From: Chloroflexota bacterium
GTDB taxonomy: Bacteria; Chloroflexota; Ktedonobacteria; Ktedonobacterales; Ktedonobacteraceae
Length of the DNA stretch: 47,492 bases
Direction of reading: 5' to 3'
NCBI GenBank assembly: GCA_902810755.1
Contig: CADDYT010000038.1
Coordinates: 1-47,492, forward strand
The translations under genes were made by a program, and so were the position numbers. The notes under the pieces are model-generated. The model saw only the letters and a program-made list of their open reading frames with translations, was not told the DNA's origin and searched no databases. The stretch's first letter is position 1. Each line of letters begins with the position of its first letter. This document shows, piece by piece, positions 8,164-16,879 of the stretch.

Positions 8164-10938
8164 GTGTTATTTGAAGATTACGCAAAAGCGCAGTTGCATA
8201 GCCCGGTGCGCAACCAGTATCTGGAGATTAAGCGGCAGAACCCGGATGCTATTCTCTTCTTTCGCATGGGCGATTTTTATGAGATGTTTGATGAGGACGC
8301 TGAAATTGTGGCGCGCGAACTGGAGATCGCGCTGACGCGCCGCGACTGGGGGCGGGGCGAGAAGTCGCCAATGGCCGGTATCCCCCACCACGCTGTAGAG
8401 AGCTATATCGCGCGCCTCGTCGGCAAGGGCTATCGTGTGGCGGTATGCGAGCAGACGAGCGATCCCGCGCTTTCAAAGGGGCTGGTTGATCGCGAGGTTA
8501 TTCGCATTGTCACGCCCGGCACGGTGATTGACCCGGCCATGCTGGCGGCCAAGCGCAATAACTTTCTGGCCGGCGTCGTGGTCGGGCGCGACGCGGTGGG
8601 CATCGCCTATGTCGACATCACGACCGGCGAATTTGCCGTGACGCAGTTCAGCACGCCCGAACCGGAACTGTCGTTGCAGCAGGAAATCGGGCGCGTCGGG
8701 CCTGCCGAGGTCATCGTCGAGGCGCATTACAGCCGTCTGGGCAGTCGCAAGCGGCGCTGGCTGGCGACGGTGATGAGCGAAAAAGAGGTGAAGAAGCTGG
8801 GCAGCAACGGCAACGCCAACGCCGAAATCCCCGAACTTGAGGACGAAGACGACGAGGATGAGATCGCGCCGCTGACGAAGCTGCTCTCCGGCGTCGCGGG
8901 CCACGTCACGCCCTACGATGCCCGCTACTTCGCCGAAGACGATGCCCGCCATCGCCTGCTCGAACACTTTGAGGTGGCCTCGCTCGAAGGCTTTGGTTGC
9001 GCCTCGCTGCCGCTGGCCATTCGCGCCGCCGGGGCCGTGCTGGCCTACCTGCAGGAGACGCAGAAGGGCCTGCTGCGCCAGCTGACGACGCTGGAAACCT
9101 ACTTTACCAGCACCTTCATGACGCTCGACCCCTACACGCGGCGCAACCTGGAACTGTTTGAAAGCGGGCGCAGCGGCTCCGTCAAAGGTTCGCTGCTCTG
9201 GGTGCTGGATAAGACGCGCACGCCCATGGGCGGTCGGCTAATACGCCGCTGGATCGGCCAGCCCCTGCTCGATCTGGAGATGCTCAGGCAGCGCCAGCAG
9301 ACCATTGCGGAACTGCTCGGCGACACGCTCTTGCAAGCGCGGCTGGCCGAGGCGCTCAAAAAAGCCGGTGATATCGAGCGGCTGATCAACCGTGTGCGCC
9401 AGCGCATCGCCACGCCGCGCGACCTCGTCGCCCTTGCCGGCGGCCTGCGCGCGGCAGCCGAGGTCAGCGCCAGCCTCGAAGAGATACTTGACAGCCATCC
9501 CGCCCTCGCTCGCCTGGCGCAGCAGCTTGCCAGCAACGATGATGTGATCGATCTCATCACACAGGCCATCGTCGATGAGCCGCCGCTCAATATCAACGAC
9601 GGCGGCGTCATTCGTCCCGGCTACAGCCAGGAGCTTGACCAGATCAAAAGCGCCTCGCAGGATGGGCGCAAGTGGATGGCGCAACTGGAACAGCGCGAGC
9701 GCAGCCGCACGGGCATCAGCACCCTCAAAGTGGGCTACAACAAAGTCTTTGGCTACTTCATCGAGGTCTCCAACGCCAATCTTAGCCGTGTCCCCGCCGA
9801 CTATATCCGCAAGCAGACGCTCACCAACGGCGAACGCTTTATCACGCCCGACCTGAAAGAGTACGAGACGCTGATCCTCAACGCGCAGGAGCGGGGCGGC
9901 AAGCTGGAAAGCGAACTGTTCGCGCAATTGCGCGCAGATATCGCCATCAACGCCTCAGAGCGCGTTCTCAACACAGCGCGGACGCTGGCCGAGATCGATG
10001 TCTATCTCAGCCTTGCCGAGGTGGCGGCGCAAAACAATTACTGCCGACCCGAACTCAACGACAGCGATACCATCCACATCGTCGCCGGTCGCCATCCCGT
10101 CGTCGAACAATCGCAGGTGGAGACGCCCTTTATCCCCAACGATGTCCACCTCTCCAACCACGATGCGCAGATTCTGATCATCACCGGCCCCAACATGGCC
10201 GGTAAATCAACCTACCTGCGCCAGGTAGCCCTCATCGTCCTGATGGCGCAGATCGGCAGCTACGTCCCCGCCGAATCGGCCAGCATCGGCCTCGTCGACC
10301 GCATCTTCACGCGCATCGGCGCGCAGGATGACCTGGCGACCGGGCAGAGTACCTTCATGGTCGAGATGGTGGAGACGGCCAACATCCTGCACCACGCCAC
10401 GCCGCGCAGCCTGCTCATCCTGGACGAGATCGGGCGCGGCACCAGCACATATGACGGCCTGAGCATCGCCCGCGCCGTTGTCGAATACCTGCACAACAAC
10501 AAACGCAGCGGCGCGCGCACGCTCTTCGCCACGCATTACCACGAACTGGTCGAGGTTTCGCACCTGCTGCCCCGCGTGCGCTGCATGAACGTGGCCGTCA
10601 CCGAAGAGGGAGGCAAAGTCGTCTTCCTGCGCAAAATCGTCCCCGGCGGCGCTGACAAGAGCTACGGCATTCACGTCGCGCAACTGGCCGGCATCCCGCG
10701 CCCGGTCATCCACCGCGCCCAGGAAATCCTGGCCGAACTGGAACAGAAAGGCGAGGCGAAGGCGCGGCGCAAAGCCATGAAAGACATGACTATGCCCGCC
10801 GCGTGGCAAATGACGCTCTTCGCCAGCGAGCCACACCCCGTCATCGAGGAACTTAAAGCCCTTTCCATCGACGAACTGACGCCCATCGAGGCCATCGGCA
10901 AACTGTATGAATTGCAGAAACGCGCCAAACGAGAATAG
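8164..10938 (+). CDS. mutS: DNA mismatch repair protein MutS
   Basis: MutS recognises mispaired bases and starts mismatch repair. The mismatch-contacting F-x-E motif is visible (GDFYEMF, F38 and E40). Connector, lever and clamp domains follow, then the ATPase with Walker A GPNMAGKST, the DEIGRGTSTYDG Walker B/signature and the ATHYHEL motif. At 924 residues it is longer than the usual 850-870. Part of the excess is an acidic insertion around residues 215-240 rich in E and D, before TKLLSGVAGHV. The start is GTG at 8164; GGGGC about 9 bases upstream may be its ribosome binding site. No mutL is adjacent; the related mutS2 lies about 22 kb away on the other strand. Confidence 0.97.
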   Translation: MLFEDYAKAQLHSPVRNQYLEIKRQNPDAILFFRMGDFYEMFDEDAEIVARELEIALTRRDWGRGEKSPMAGIPHHAVESYIARLVGKGYRVAVCEQTSDPALSKGLVDREVIRIVTPGTVIDPAMLAAKRNNFLAGVVVGRDAVGIAYVDITTGEFAVTQFSTPEPELSLQQEIGRVGPAEVIVEAHYSRLGSRKRRWLATVMSEKEVKKLGSNGNANAEIPELEDEDDEDEIAPLTKLLSGVAGHVTPYDARYFAEDDARHRLLEHFEVASLEGFGCASLPLAIRAAGAVLAYLQETQKGLLRQLTTLETYFTSTFMTLDPYTRRNLELFESGRSGSVKGSLLWVLDKTRTPMGGRLIRRWIGQPLLDLEMLRQRQQTIAELLGDTLLQARLAEALKKAGDIERLINRVRQRIATPRDLVALAGGLRAAAEVSASLEEILDSHPALARLAQQLASNDDVIDLITQAIVDEPPLNINDGGVIRPGYSQELDQIKSASQDGRKWMAQLEQRERSRTGISTLKVGYNKVFGYFIEVSNANLSRVPADYIRKQTLTNGERFITPDLKEYETLILNAQERGGKLESELFAQLRADIAINASERVLNTARTLAEIDVYLSLAEVAAQNNYCRPELNDSDTIHIVAGRHPVVEQSQVETPFIPNDVHLSNHDAQILIITGPNMAGKSTYLRQVALIVLMAQIGSYVPAESASIGLVDRIFTRIGAQDDLATGQSTFMVEMVETANILHHATPRSLLILDEIGRGTSTYDGLSIARAVVEYLHNNKRSGARTLFATHYHELVEVSHLLPRVRCMNVAVTEEGGKVVFLRKIVPGGADKSYGIHVAQLAGIPRPVIHRAQEILAELEQKGEAKARRKAMKDMTMPAAWQMTLFASEPHPVIEELKALSIDELTPIEAIGKLYELQKRAKRE

Positions 10939-10964
10939 CCAGGTTCCAGGCCACGCGCCCCGGG

Positions 10965-11071
10965 CAGGCCACCCGCAAGAGGTGGCCCTACTCTATACGA
11001 ATCCGCTCACCCCATTTGCAGGACGGTATCGGCCATCGTATAGAGTAGGGCCACCTCTTGCGGGTGGCCTG
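10965..11071. repeat. Family A palindromic element, complete inverted pair
   Basis: The left arm 10965-11000 and right arm 11036-11071 are perfect 36-base reverse complements around a 35-base spacer. Each arm is itself a hairpin (GGCCACC, 7 bases, GGTGGCC), so the element can fold as one long stem or as two small hairpins. It lies between the convergent mutS (+) and luciferase-like (-) genes, where it may also end transcription. Related copies are at 18301-18336 and 23848-23945. Confidence 0.9.
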
Positions 11072-11118
11072 GAGCGGCGCGGCTTGCGGCGTGGGTGAAC
11101 TGATCGGGTTCTCCGCTA

Positions 11119-12081
11119 TTACTGTACCTGCGGCAGCACGCTTTCGGCGAAGGCATGCAGGCCCTCGATATCATCCATGTCAAACCATTGCAGCATCAGT
11201 TCCTGCACGCCCGCGTCTTCGTAGGCGCGTATCTGCTTGATGACCATATCGGGCGTGCCAACGATAGCCCTGCCTGCCGTGTGCAGGGTTTCCATCACAT
11301 CGATGAGCGGTCTGTCGGCCAGTTCGGGGACGCCGAGACGCCAGCTCAGACGGCGATCAAGCTCATCCATGTCGCGCCCGAAATAGAGGGTGGTCATCAT
11401 CGTGCGCTTAACCTCGTCGGGCCGACGCATCTGCGCGAGCAGGAGTTCGTCGAGCCGTTCGGAACGCTGGCGGAAAGCTTCGGGCGTCAGACTGAGACCG
11501 TTCCAGATATTCGCGAAACGGGCGACCAGCGGTAATGTGCGTTTGATACCGTTACCACCGATCATGATGGGCGGGCCGCCGGGACGCGCCGGGCGAGGCA
11601 GCAGGGTCGCTCCCCGCAACTGGAAGAATCTGCCCTCGTATGTCACCGGCTCGTCGCTGTGCAGCAGGCGCGTGATGACCTCAAGCCCCTCTTCAAAGCG
11701 GGCCATGCGCGTCTCTATATCGCCCAGTTCGTGGCCGAACAGCCGGTGTTCACGCTCCTGCCAGCCCGCGCCCAGCCCCAGGATCATGCGCCCGCCGCTC
11801 AGATCGTCGATAGATGCCGCCTGCCGCGCCAGAATGGTCGGGTCGCGGAACGAAAGCGGGGCGACCAGCGGGCCAAAATGGATGCGCCGCGTGTGGTCGG
11901 CCACGTAGGTAATCGAGACGATCATCTCCAGCGAGTTCTTATCGGGCGGCCTCGCGTTGGTAAAATGGTCGGAGCGAAACAGGCCCGCGAAGCCGAAATC
12001 TTCCGCCGCCGCCATCAGTCGCTGCCAACGCGGCCACGTCAACCCATCCTGCCCCTCAATCATTACGGAAATGTCTACCAT
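11119..12081 (-). CDS. LLM-class flavin-dependent oxidoreductase
   Basis: Member of the bacterial luciferase-like superfamily, TIM-barrel enzymes that use FMN or coenzyme F420. Typical features are the N-terminal EDFGFAGLFRSDHF segment, FGPLVAPLSFRDPTILARQAASID, the LGLGAGWQEREH motif and the PIMIGGNG motif. The substrate cannot be read from sequence. The start at 12081 (MVDISVMIEG) is preferred because GGAGA lies about 11 bases upstream; an ATG at 12099 would add six residues. It follows the formyltransferase gene on the same strand by 59 bases, so they may be cotranscribed, although no shared pathway is obvious. Confidence 0.85.
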   Translation of the reverse strand: MVDISVMIEGQDGLTWPRWQRLMAAAEDFGFAGLFRSDHFTNARPPDKNSLEMIVSITYVADHTRRIHFGPLVAPLSFRDPTILARQAASIDDLSGGRMILGLGAGWQEREHRLFGHELGDIETRMARFEEGLEVITRLLHSDEPVTYEGRFFQLRGATLLPRPARPGGPPIMIGGNGIKRTLPLVARFANIWNGLSLTPEAFRQRSERLDELLLAQMRRPDEVKRTMMTTLYFGRDMDELDRRLSWRLGVPELADRPLIDVMETLHTAGRAIVGTPDMVIKQIRAYEDAGVQELMLQWFDMDDIEGLHAFAESVLPQVQ

Positions 12082-12140
12082 GTTATGCGTGTTCTCCATT
12101 CATTCAGATTTGTTCTTTTGCCTCTAACCTTTATTTTAAC

Positions 12141-13010
12141 TTACACGACCTCCTCATAGTCCTGGATAAGCAGCGCGTCGTGGCCGGTCTGGACGAGCAA
12201 TCCTCCCTCAGAATTATCGAGCAGGGTGCCGGGCTGGCCCGCGAGCGGGGGGGAAACGACGCGAGCGCGGCGCACGAGGAAGGTTTTGCCGCTGATTTCG
12301 GCAAAGGCACCCATACTGCCCCAGGCGCGCACCTGGTTGCGTAGCTCGGTGGCGGAGCGGCTCCAGTCGAGGTGGCGGTCAGCCTCAGTGGGGATGGGGG
12401 CATAGCTACCTTCGGCTGGCTGCGGGATGCCGGGGTCGCCTCTGGCAACGCTGGCCAGCGCCAGGGGAAGCATCGGCACGCCCAGCGGCAGCAGTTTCAC
12501 GAAGATGCTGTCAATGTCGTCGTCTTCAGTGATCTCGATGCTGCGCTGCACCAGGATAGGACCGGTATCGAACTCGGCGTCCATGCGGTGGATGGTCAGG
12601 CCGGTCTGCTTTTCTCCGTTCATGAGCTGCCAGAAGAGCGGTTCGGGGCCGCGATACTCCGGCAGCAAGGCAGGATGGGCGTTGATGCAGCCCAGGCGCG
12701 GCAAGGCCAGCAGAGCAGGCGGTAATTTCCAGGGAAACCCGGCAGTGAAGATCACATCGGGTTCCAGGCTGCGCAACAAAACGGGCAGGCGCTCTACATG
12801 GTTCGTCACCAGCACGTCCAGATCGTGTGGAGCGTGCGCGACAATTTGATGATAGTTCTGATTCGGGCGGCGGCGCGGCCCCGCTGTCGTGACCAGCAGC
12901 GGCACCTGCTGGCCCAGCGCCTGCAAGCCCTCAATGACCGCGTTCACCACCGCAGGCGGCTGATTTGAGAAGAAAATGATACGCAGAGATGGCAGCGATG
13001 ATTGCGACAT
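12141..13010 (-). CDS. Formyltransferase family protein (Fmt-like)
   Basis: The 289-residue product has the formyltransferase N-terminal fold. The catalytic Asn-His-Asp set is visible: N110 and H112 in CINAHPALLPEYRGPEP, and D148 in DAEFDTGPIL. A smaller C-terminal domain of the Fmt-C type follows (about 200-285). Methionyl-tRNA formyltransferase is the closest description, but no def or other translation gene is adjacent, and the binding loop reads HPALLP rather than the usual HxSLLP. A formyltransferase acting on another amine is possible. AAAGGAGG before the ATG at 13010 is a strong ribosome binding site. Confidence 0.75.
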   Translation of the reverse strand: MSQSSLPSLRIIFFSNQPPAVVNAVIEGLQALGQQVPLLVTTAGPRRRPNQNYHQIVAHAPHDLDVLVTNHVERLPVLLRSLEPDVIFTAGFPWKLPPALLALPRLGCINAHPALLPEYRGPEPLFWQLMNGEKQTGLTIHRMDAEFDTGPILVQRSIEITEDDDIDSIFVKLLPLGVPMLPLALASVARGDPGIPQPAEGSYAPIPTEADRHLDWSRSATELRNQVRAWGSMGAFAEISGKTFLVRRARVVSPPLAGQPGTLLDNSEGGLLVQTGHDALLIQDYEEVV

Positions 13011-13167
13011 CAGCGACCTCCTTTCCGTTGTACCTTGCTATCGAAACTGTATAACATATGCAAGCATAGCCGCAAGCTCTTTCTGCATGATGGTATTCTC
13101 ATGCCAGCAAGCAAGTCATGGAAAAACCATTTTGATTGGGAAGGGGGCGTTCGCCAGGCACAGGGAC

Positions 13168-13196
13168 TTGGCAGCAGGGACACAATTTGCTATCAT
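13168..13196 (+). promoter_or_regulatory. Candidate promoter for the ctaG operon
   Basis: TTGGCA (13168-13173) and TATCAT (13191-13196) are 17 bases apart, with TGC just before the -10 box (extended -10). Transcription would begin about 40 bases before ctaG. Confidence 0.5.
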
Positions 13197-13243
13197 AAGA
13201 TAGTAGGCATGAGATATCTGGAAAGGAATGAGCGAGCAGAGCG

Positions 13244-14113
13244 ATGATGAGCAACACACCGGGAAACCTGTACTTCTGGCTGACCGAGTGGGACTGGCAG
13301 CCCTCCATTATCGGGGGAACCATACTTATTCTTGCCCTGTACATGTACGCGGTCGGGCCTTTGCGCGAAAAGTTTCACCTGGCAGATGAGGTTTCGCCGG
13401 GCAAGGTTCTGGCTTTTGTGCTGGGCGTCAATCTGATGTTCCTCTCGCTCTTTTCAGCCCTGGATAAACTGGGAGATCGCTATCTTTTCAGCGCGCACAT
13501 GCTCCAACACCTCATTCTTATGATGGTTGGACCGCCATTGTTGCTCATAGGAACGCCAGCCTGGCTTATTGAGCCTTTGCTTCGCAACCGGGTTGTGCTG
13601 CGCATCGGCAAGATGCTCTTCCACCCGGTCGTCGCCTTTACCCTGTTCAATGTCGATGCCTGGGTCTGGCATGCCCCACCGCTCTATGACGCGACCCTGT
13701 TCAACCAGAATCTACACATTCTGGAACACGTCAGCTTCGTCCTCTTTGGCCTGATCTTCTGGTGGCCCATGTTCAGCCCGCTCAAGGCGGGGCTGCCGCG
13801 TCTCTCCACAGGCGGACAGATTCTCTACCTGTTCTTCGGCTCCATGCCTATGATGGTGCTGGGAGCAGGGCTGACCTTTGTGCCGCCGCTCTATGCGCCC
13901 TACCTGTATGCGCCACGTGTCTGGGGACTTTCTCCTGCTGCCGATCAACAACTGGGCGGCCTGTTGATGTGGGTTCCCGTCAGTCTCTACATGATCGTAA
14001 TCATGAGCATCCTTTTCATTCGCTGGATGCAGCAGTTAGAACGAGAGAGCAATGAAAGAGAGATTGAGCAAGAAGCGGTTGGTGAGGTCGGCCAGCCGAC
14101 CCTGCTCTCGTAA
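13244..14113 (+). CDS. ctaG: CtaG-type cytochrome c oxidase assembly factor
   Basis: This 289-residue polytopic membrane protein of the caa3-type CtaG family helps insert copper during assembly of haem-copper oxidases. It has about seven hydrophobic helices. Conserved pieces include SAHMLQHLILMMVGPPLLLIG with its His pair, the NVDAWVWHAPPLYD segment, HILEHVSFVLFGLIFWWP and GAGLTFVPPLYAPY. The C terminus is charged. Two start codons lie side by side (13244 and 13247). The next gene follows after 12 bases with a strong AAGGAGG, and the two-component genes overlap after that, so the four form an operon. No oxidase subunits are in the window. Confidence 0.88.
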   Translation: MMSNTPGNLYFWLTEWDWQPSIIGGTILILALYMYAVGPLREKFHLADEVSPGKVLAFVLGVNLMFLSLFSALDKLGDRYLFSAHMLQHLILMMVGPPLLLIGTPAWLIEPLLRNRVVLRIGKMLFHPVVAFTLFNVDAWVWHAPPLYDATLFNQNLHILEHVSFVLFGLIFWWPMFSPLKAGLPRLSTGGQILYLFFGSMPMMVLGAGLTFVPPLYAPYLYAPRVWGLSPAADQQLGGLLMWVPVSLYMIVIMSILFIRWMQQLERESNEREIEQEAVGEVGQPTLLS

Positions 14114-14125
14114 GGAGGTAGCAGC

Positions 14126-14515
14126 ATGCGTGTGCGACCTGTCTTCTGGTGTCTCCTGGCGCTTTCCTGCTTCGGCATACTGATCTTCGCCGGTATCTAT
14201 CAGCCGTCCCTTCCTGCTTCCATGCAGGTACATCTCATGCCAACGGTGCCGGTCTCTGGCGGTTACGAGGCCAGGATCGATCTGCATCTCAGCGACTCCG
14301 AAGGGATGCCGATTGATCAGGCACAGATCACAGTGGATGCATACATGACGAATATGGTAATGAGCGCGCAACATATCCAGGTATTCGCCCAGGGAGAGGG
14401 CAATTACCTCGTCCTTATTCCCCTGAACATGGCCGGCCCCTGGGCCATTCACCTGCTGGCCTCAGCAAACGGCTTCAACCCCCAGCAACAAAATCTGTTC
14501 ACTCAGGTGCAATGA
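14126..14515 (+). CDS. FixH/YtkA-like small exported protein
   Basis: The 129-residue product has an N-terminal membrane or signal segment (about residues 7-25) and then a beta-rich domain. VPVSGGYEARIDLHLSDSEG, VDAYMTNMVM and an ending GPWAIHLLASANG match the general layout of YtkA/FixH-type domains that occur beside oxidase and copper genes. The Met cluster (MTNMVM) could bind copper. Its position after ctaG supports a role in oxidase maturation. AAGGAGG lies 8 bases before the ATG. The stop overlaps the sensor kinase start (ATGA at 14512-14515). Identity with a named family is moderate. Confidence 0.65.
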   Translation: MRVRPVFWCLLALSCFGILIFAGIYQPSLPASMQVHLMPTVPVSGGYEARIDLHLSDSEGMPIDQAQITVDAYMTNMVMSAQHIQVFAQGEGNYLVLIPLNMAGPWAIHLLASANGFNPQQQNLFTQVQ

Positions 14516-15609
14516 AGAAACGAGAAAGTGCCATGCCGGATAAACCTCGTCCAGCGCAAAAGACACGCCAGCGGCTTTCGCTTTTCGAGAAGGTCATTCT
14601 TGCTAATATCATCATGTTGCTGGGTGAGGCAGCGTCAGGGTTATGGATCACCAGCCACAACCTGGAAACGCACCACTACCTGATCGATACCAGTTTCATT
14701 GTGTTTGCTACCTTGCTCAGCCTGCTCATCAATATCCTGCTGCTACGCGCCAGCTTCCGCCCGCTATTCGGCCTGCTGCGCGCCATGCGCGCCGTGAGCG
14801 CGGGAGAGACCGGTACACGAGCCGTTAATATCCCCGACGATTCGGAGATCGGCGAACTGGCGCAGACGTTCAATACGATGCTCGACCAGCTGGAGGCAGC
14901 AAAACGGCAACAGGCATTGCTCATCTTGCAGGCACAGGAAGAAGAGCGTCGCCGCCTGGCACGCGAACTGCACGACGAGAGCAGTCAGAACCTGACTGCA
15001 CTGCTTGTCCACGCAGAGGTCTTGCATCAGACGTTGCAGCATCTGCCGGAGACCTCCACGTTCCCGGAAGTTCGTGCGTCTCTGGAAACAGAACTCTGCA
15101 CGCTGGTCGATTTGACGCAAAAGACGCTGGAAAATGTGCGCACGCTGGCCTTACAATTGCGGCCAGGTGTGCTTGACGATCTTGGACTGGAAGCCGCACT
15201 GCGCTGGCTGGCAGAGGAGTGGAGGCAGCGGCTGCGCATCCCCATTGAGTTGCACATCGAGGGATTGGAACAGACGCTGCACGAGCAGGGCTATGGTACG
15301 CTCCACGAGACCACGCTCTTCCGCATTGTGCAGGAGTGTCTGGCCAATGCCGCCAGGCACGCACACCCCCGGCATATCTCCATCTCCTTTCGCCGGGAGC
15401 AACGCCACCTTTGCCTATGTGTGGCAGACGATGGCAATGGCTTTGATGTGAAACAGCACGCCAGCGGACTGGGCCTCGTAGGAATGCGCGAGCGTGCAGC
15501 CTTGCTTCAGGGGAAATTGACCATCGTTTCTCAAGCGCAGCAGGGAACGCAGGTCGAGGTGAGCCTGCCCTGCTCAAGTATACTGGAAAGAGAGGCAGTG
15601 CATGCCTGA
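14512..15609 (+). CDS. NarL-type sensor histidine kinase
   Basis: The 365-residue kinase has two membrane helices (about residues 27-47 and 60-80) with a short extracytoplasmic loop, a HAMP linker (about 80-130) and a HisKA_3 dimerisation domain with the phosphoacceptor H154 in ARELHDESSQNL. A GHKL ATPase domain follows, with the N box QECLANAARHA, the G1 box VADDGNGFD and GLGLVGMRERA. The short sensor loop (about 12 residues) suggests it detects a membrane or redox state rather than a large ligand. It overlaps both neighbours: ATGA with the FixH-like gene and 8 bases with the response regulator. The setting next to ctaG suggests control of respiration, which is inference. Confidence 0.93.
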   Translation: MKKRESAMPDKPRPAQKTRQRLSLFEKVILANIIMLLGEAASGLWITSHNLETHHYLIDTSFIVFATLLSLLINILLLRASFRPLFGLLRAMRAVSAGETGTRAVNIPDDSEIGELAQTFNTMLDQLEAAKRQQALLILQAQEEERRRLARELHDESSQNLTALLVHAEVLHQTLQHLPETSTFPEVRASLETELCTLVDLTQKTLENVRTLALQLRPGVLDDLGLEAALRWLAEEWRQRLRIPIELHIEGLEQTLHEQGYGTLHETTLFRIVQECLANAARHAHPRHISISFRREQRHLCLCVADDGNGFDVKQHASGLGLVGMRERAALLQGKLTIVSQAQQGTQVEVSLPCSSILEREAVHA

Positions 15610-16324
15610 CCCTCTTGAGGCCAGAACTGTCCGCGTGATGCTGGCCGACGATCATGACATCCTGCGTCAGGGGTTGAAGCTGCTCCTAGGCCTGCAGCCA
15701 GATATGCAGGTAGTGGGGGAAGCGCGCACGGGGCGTGAGGCGCTCGATCTCGCCATCACGCTTCGCCCGGATGTCGTGGTTCTGGATATCACGATGCCGG
15801 AAATGGATGGACTGGCAGTCTGCCAGCGCATCCGGCAGCAGGTGCCGTCAACGCACGTCCTCATTCTCACCATGCATGAAAGCGAAGAATATTTTCTGAA
15901 GGCCCTGCGCGTCGGCGCTGCGGGCTACCTTGTCAAAAAGACCGCGCCCACCGAATTGCACCTGGCCATCCAGGCAGTCGCCGAAGGAGGGGCTTTCCTC
16001 TACCCCGGTCTGGCGAAAGCCCTGATCCGCCAGGTGATTGAGCCGAATGCCTCCGCCAATCCGATATCGCTGGCAGAGCAGGAACCTGGCGGGAAACAGG
16101 ATGGCAGAGAAATTCATGCCCTGACGCCACGCGAACTGGAAGTGCTGAAACTGGTGGCCGAGGGCTACACCAACCAGCAGATTGCCAATCAACTAGTCAT
16201 CAGCGTCAAGACGGTGCAGGCGCACCGTGCAAACGTCATGGAAAAACTGGGGCTGCGTGATATCACGCATCTGGTACGCTTCGCTCTTCACTTCGGCCTG
16301 TTGCCAGAACACTGGCAGGACTGA
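15602..16324 (+). CDS. NarL/FixJ-family response regulator
   Basis: The 240-residue regulator is the partner of the overlapping kinase gene. The receiver domain (about residues 9-125) has the acidic pocket ADDHD (D16, D17), the phosphoacceptor D62 in VVLDITMPEMDG and K112. The C-terminal LuxR-type helix-turn-helix (about 175-235) reads LTPRELEVLKLVAEGYTNQQ and SVKTVQAHRANVMEKLG. The linker between the domains is somewhat long. Target promoters are unknown; its own operon with ctaG is the natural first candidate. Confidence 0.95.
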   Translation: MPDPLEARTVRVMLADDHDILRQGLKLLLGLQPDMQVVGEARTGREALDLAITLRPDVVVLDITMPEMDGLAVCQRIRQQVPSTHVLILTMHESEEYFLKALRVGAAGYLVKKTAPTELHLAIQAVAEGGAFLYPGLAKALIRQVIEPNASANPISLAEQEPGGKQDGREIHALTPRELEVLKLVAEGYTNQQIANQLVISVKTVQAHRANVMEKLGLRDITHLVRFALHFGLLPEHWQD

Positions 16325-16390
16325 TCACAACGCCCTCTGACGGAAGAGGCAAGCCACGCCCGACCATTGAAATGTTCGCACTGAAATTTG

Positions 16391-16419
16391 TTGACAATTC
16401 TGAAGCTGGCTGCTATGCT
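16391..16419 (+). promoter_or_regulatory. Promoter of the T-box/arg operon
   Basis: TTGACA (16391-16396), a 17-base spacer and TATGCT (16414-16419) preceded by TGC make a near-consensus extended -10 promoter. Transcription would start about 16426, just before stem I of the T-box leader. Confidence 0.8.
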
Positions 16420-16435
16420 TAACACGTAATCGAAA

Positions 16436-16806
16436 GTGAGTCTGACCCGCGTTGAACGAAACGAGTACGAGGGCGGCAGCCAACAGCGAGCCGGAGCAGA
16501 GTGGAAGTCCGGCGAGGAAGCGCCCCCCCCGGAACGCCTTCGGGAGCGGCTGGCCGAAGAAAGCCTCTCACAGCAGGCAAGTAGGAGCAGGTGGGTGGTT
16601 CCCACGCAGCGGAATAACCGGAAAGTGGTCATCGCCATTTCGGTTCGCCGGTGAACGGAAATATGCCGGGCGGCAGGGCGTGACAATCAGGGTGGCACCA
16701 CGGGCGTGTAACTACGGGAAGCCGCGAGCAATCTATCGCGACGCTATTTCCAGTCCATACACTCTCGTCCCTTCAATGTCTGTTCAGGAAGGGGCGGGAG
16801 TTTTTT
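16436..16806 (+). ncRNA. T-box riboswitch leader of argH-argG
   Basis: The leader contains the T-box sequence AGGGTGGCACCACGGG at 16689-16704, which pairs with an uncharged tRNA end, and a downstream Rho-independent terminator (16762-16806). GTGAG at 16436-16440 can pair with CTCAC at 16567-16571 to close a long stem I. The AGGG of the T-box can pair with CCCT at 16769-16772 to form the alternative antiterminator. T-box leaders switch on downstream genes when the matching tRNA is uncharged, so arginine tRNA is expected here. Within the 3' side of stem I, CGA at 16555-16557 followed by AGA are both arginine codons, but I cannot place the specifier loop with certainty. Confidence 0.87.
16762..16806 (+). 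terminator. Intrinsic terminator of the T-box leader
   Basis: A 13-bp stem (16762-16774 with 16788-16800, including two G-U pairs) with a 13-base loop is followed by six T (16801-16806). It overlaps the antiterminator pairing region, as expected for a transcriptional T-box. Confidence 0.88.
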
Positions 16807-16855
16807 GATGCCTGCTTTCTTCCAGATATCACTTCGTTGAAGGAGTATCTGACAC

Positions 16856-16879
16856 ATGCAAAAGGGGATACAGTTATGA
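16856..16879 (+). CDS. Seven-codon leader ORF coupled to argH
   Basis: GAAGGAG at 16839-16845 lies 10 bases before an ATG at 16856 that opens a seven-codon frame (MQKGIQL). Its TGA at 16877-16879 overlaps the argH ATG at 16876 (ATGA). The best ribosome binding site in this leader thus serves the mini-ORF, and argH would be reached by coupling or by its own weaker AAAGGGG. The peptide has no arginine codon, so it is not an obvious attenuation peptide. It could be chance. Confidence 0.35.
   Translation: MQKGIQL

Noticed and set aside
16837..16875. argH starting at the TTG upstream
   Set aside because: The added 13 residues do not fit the family N terminus; the GAAGGAG there lies at and just after the TTG and is better used by the mini-ORF ATG.
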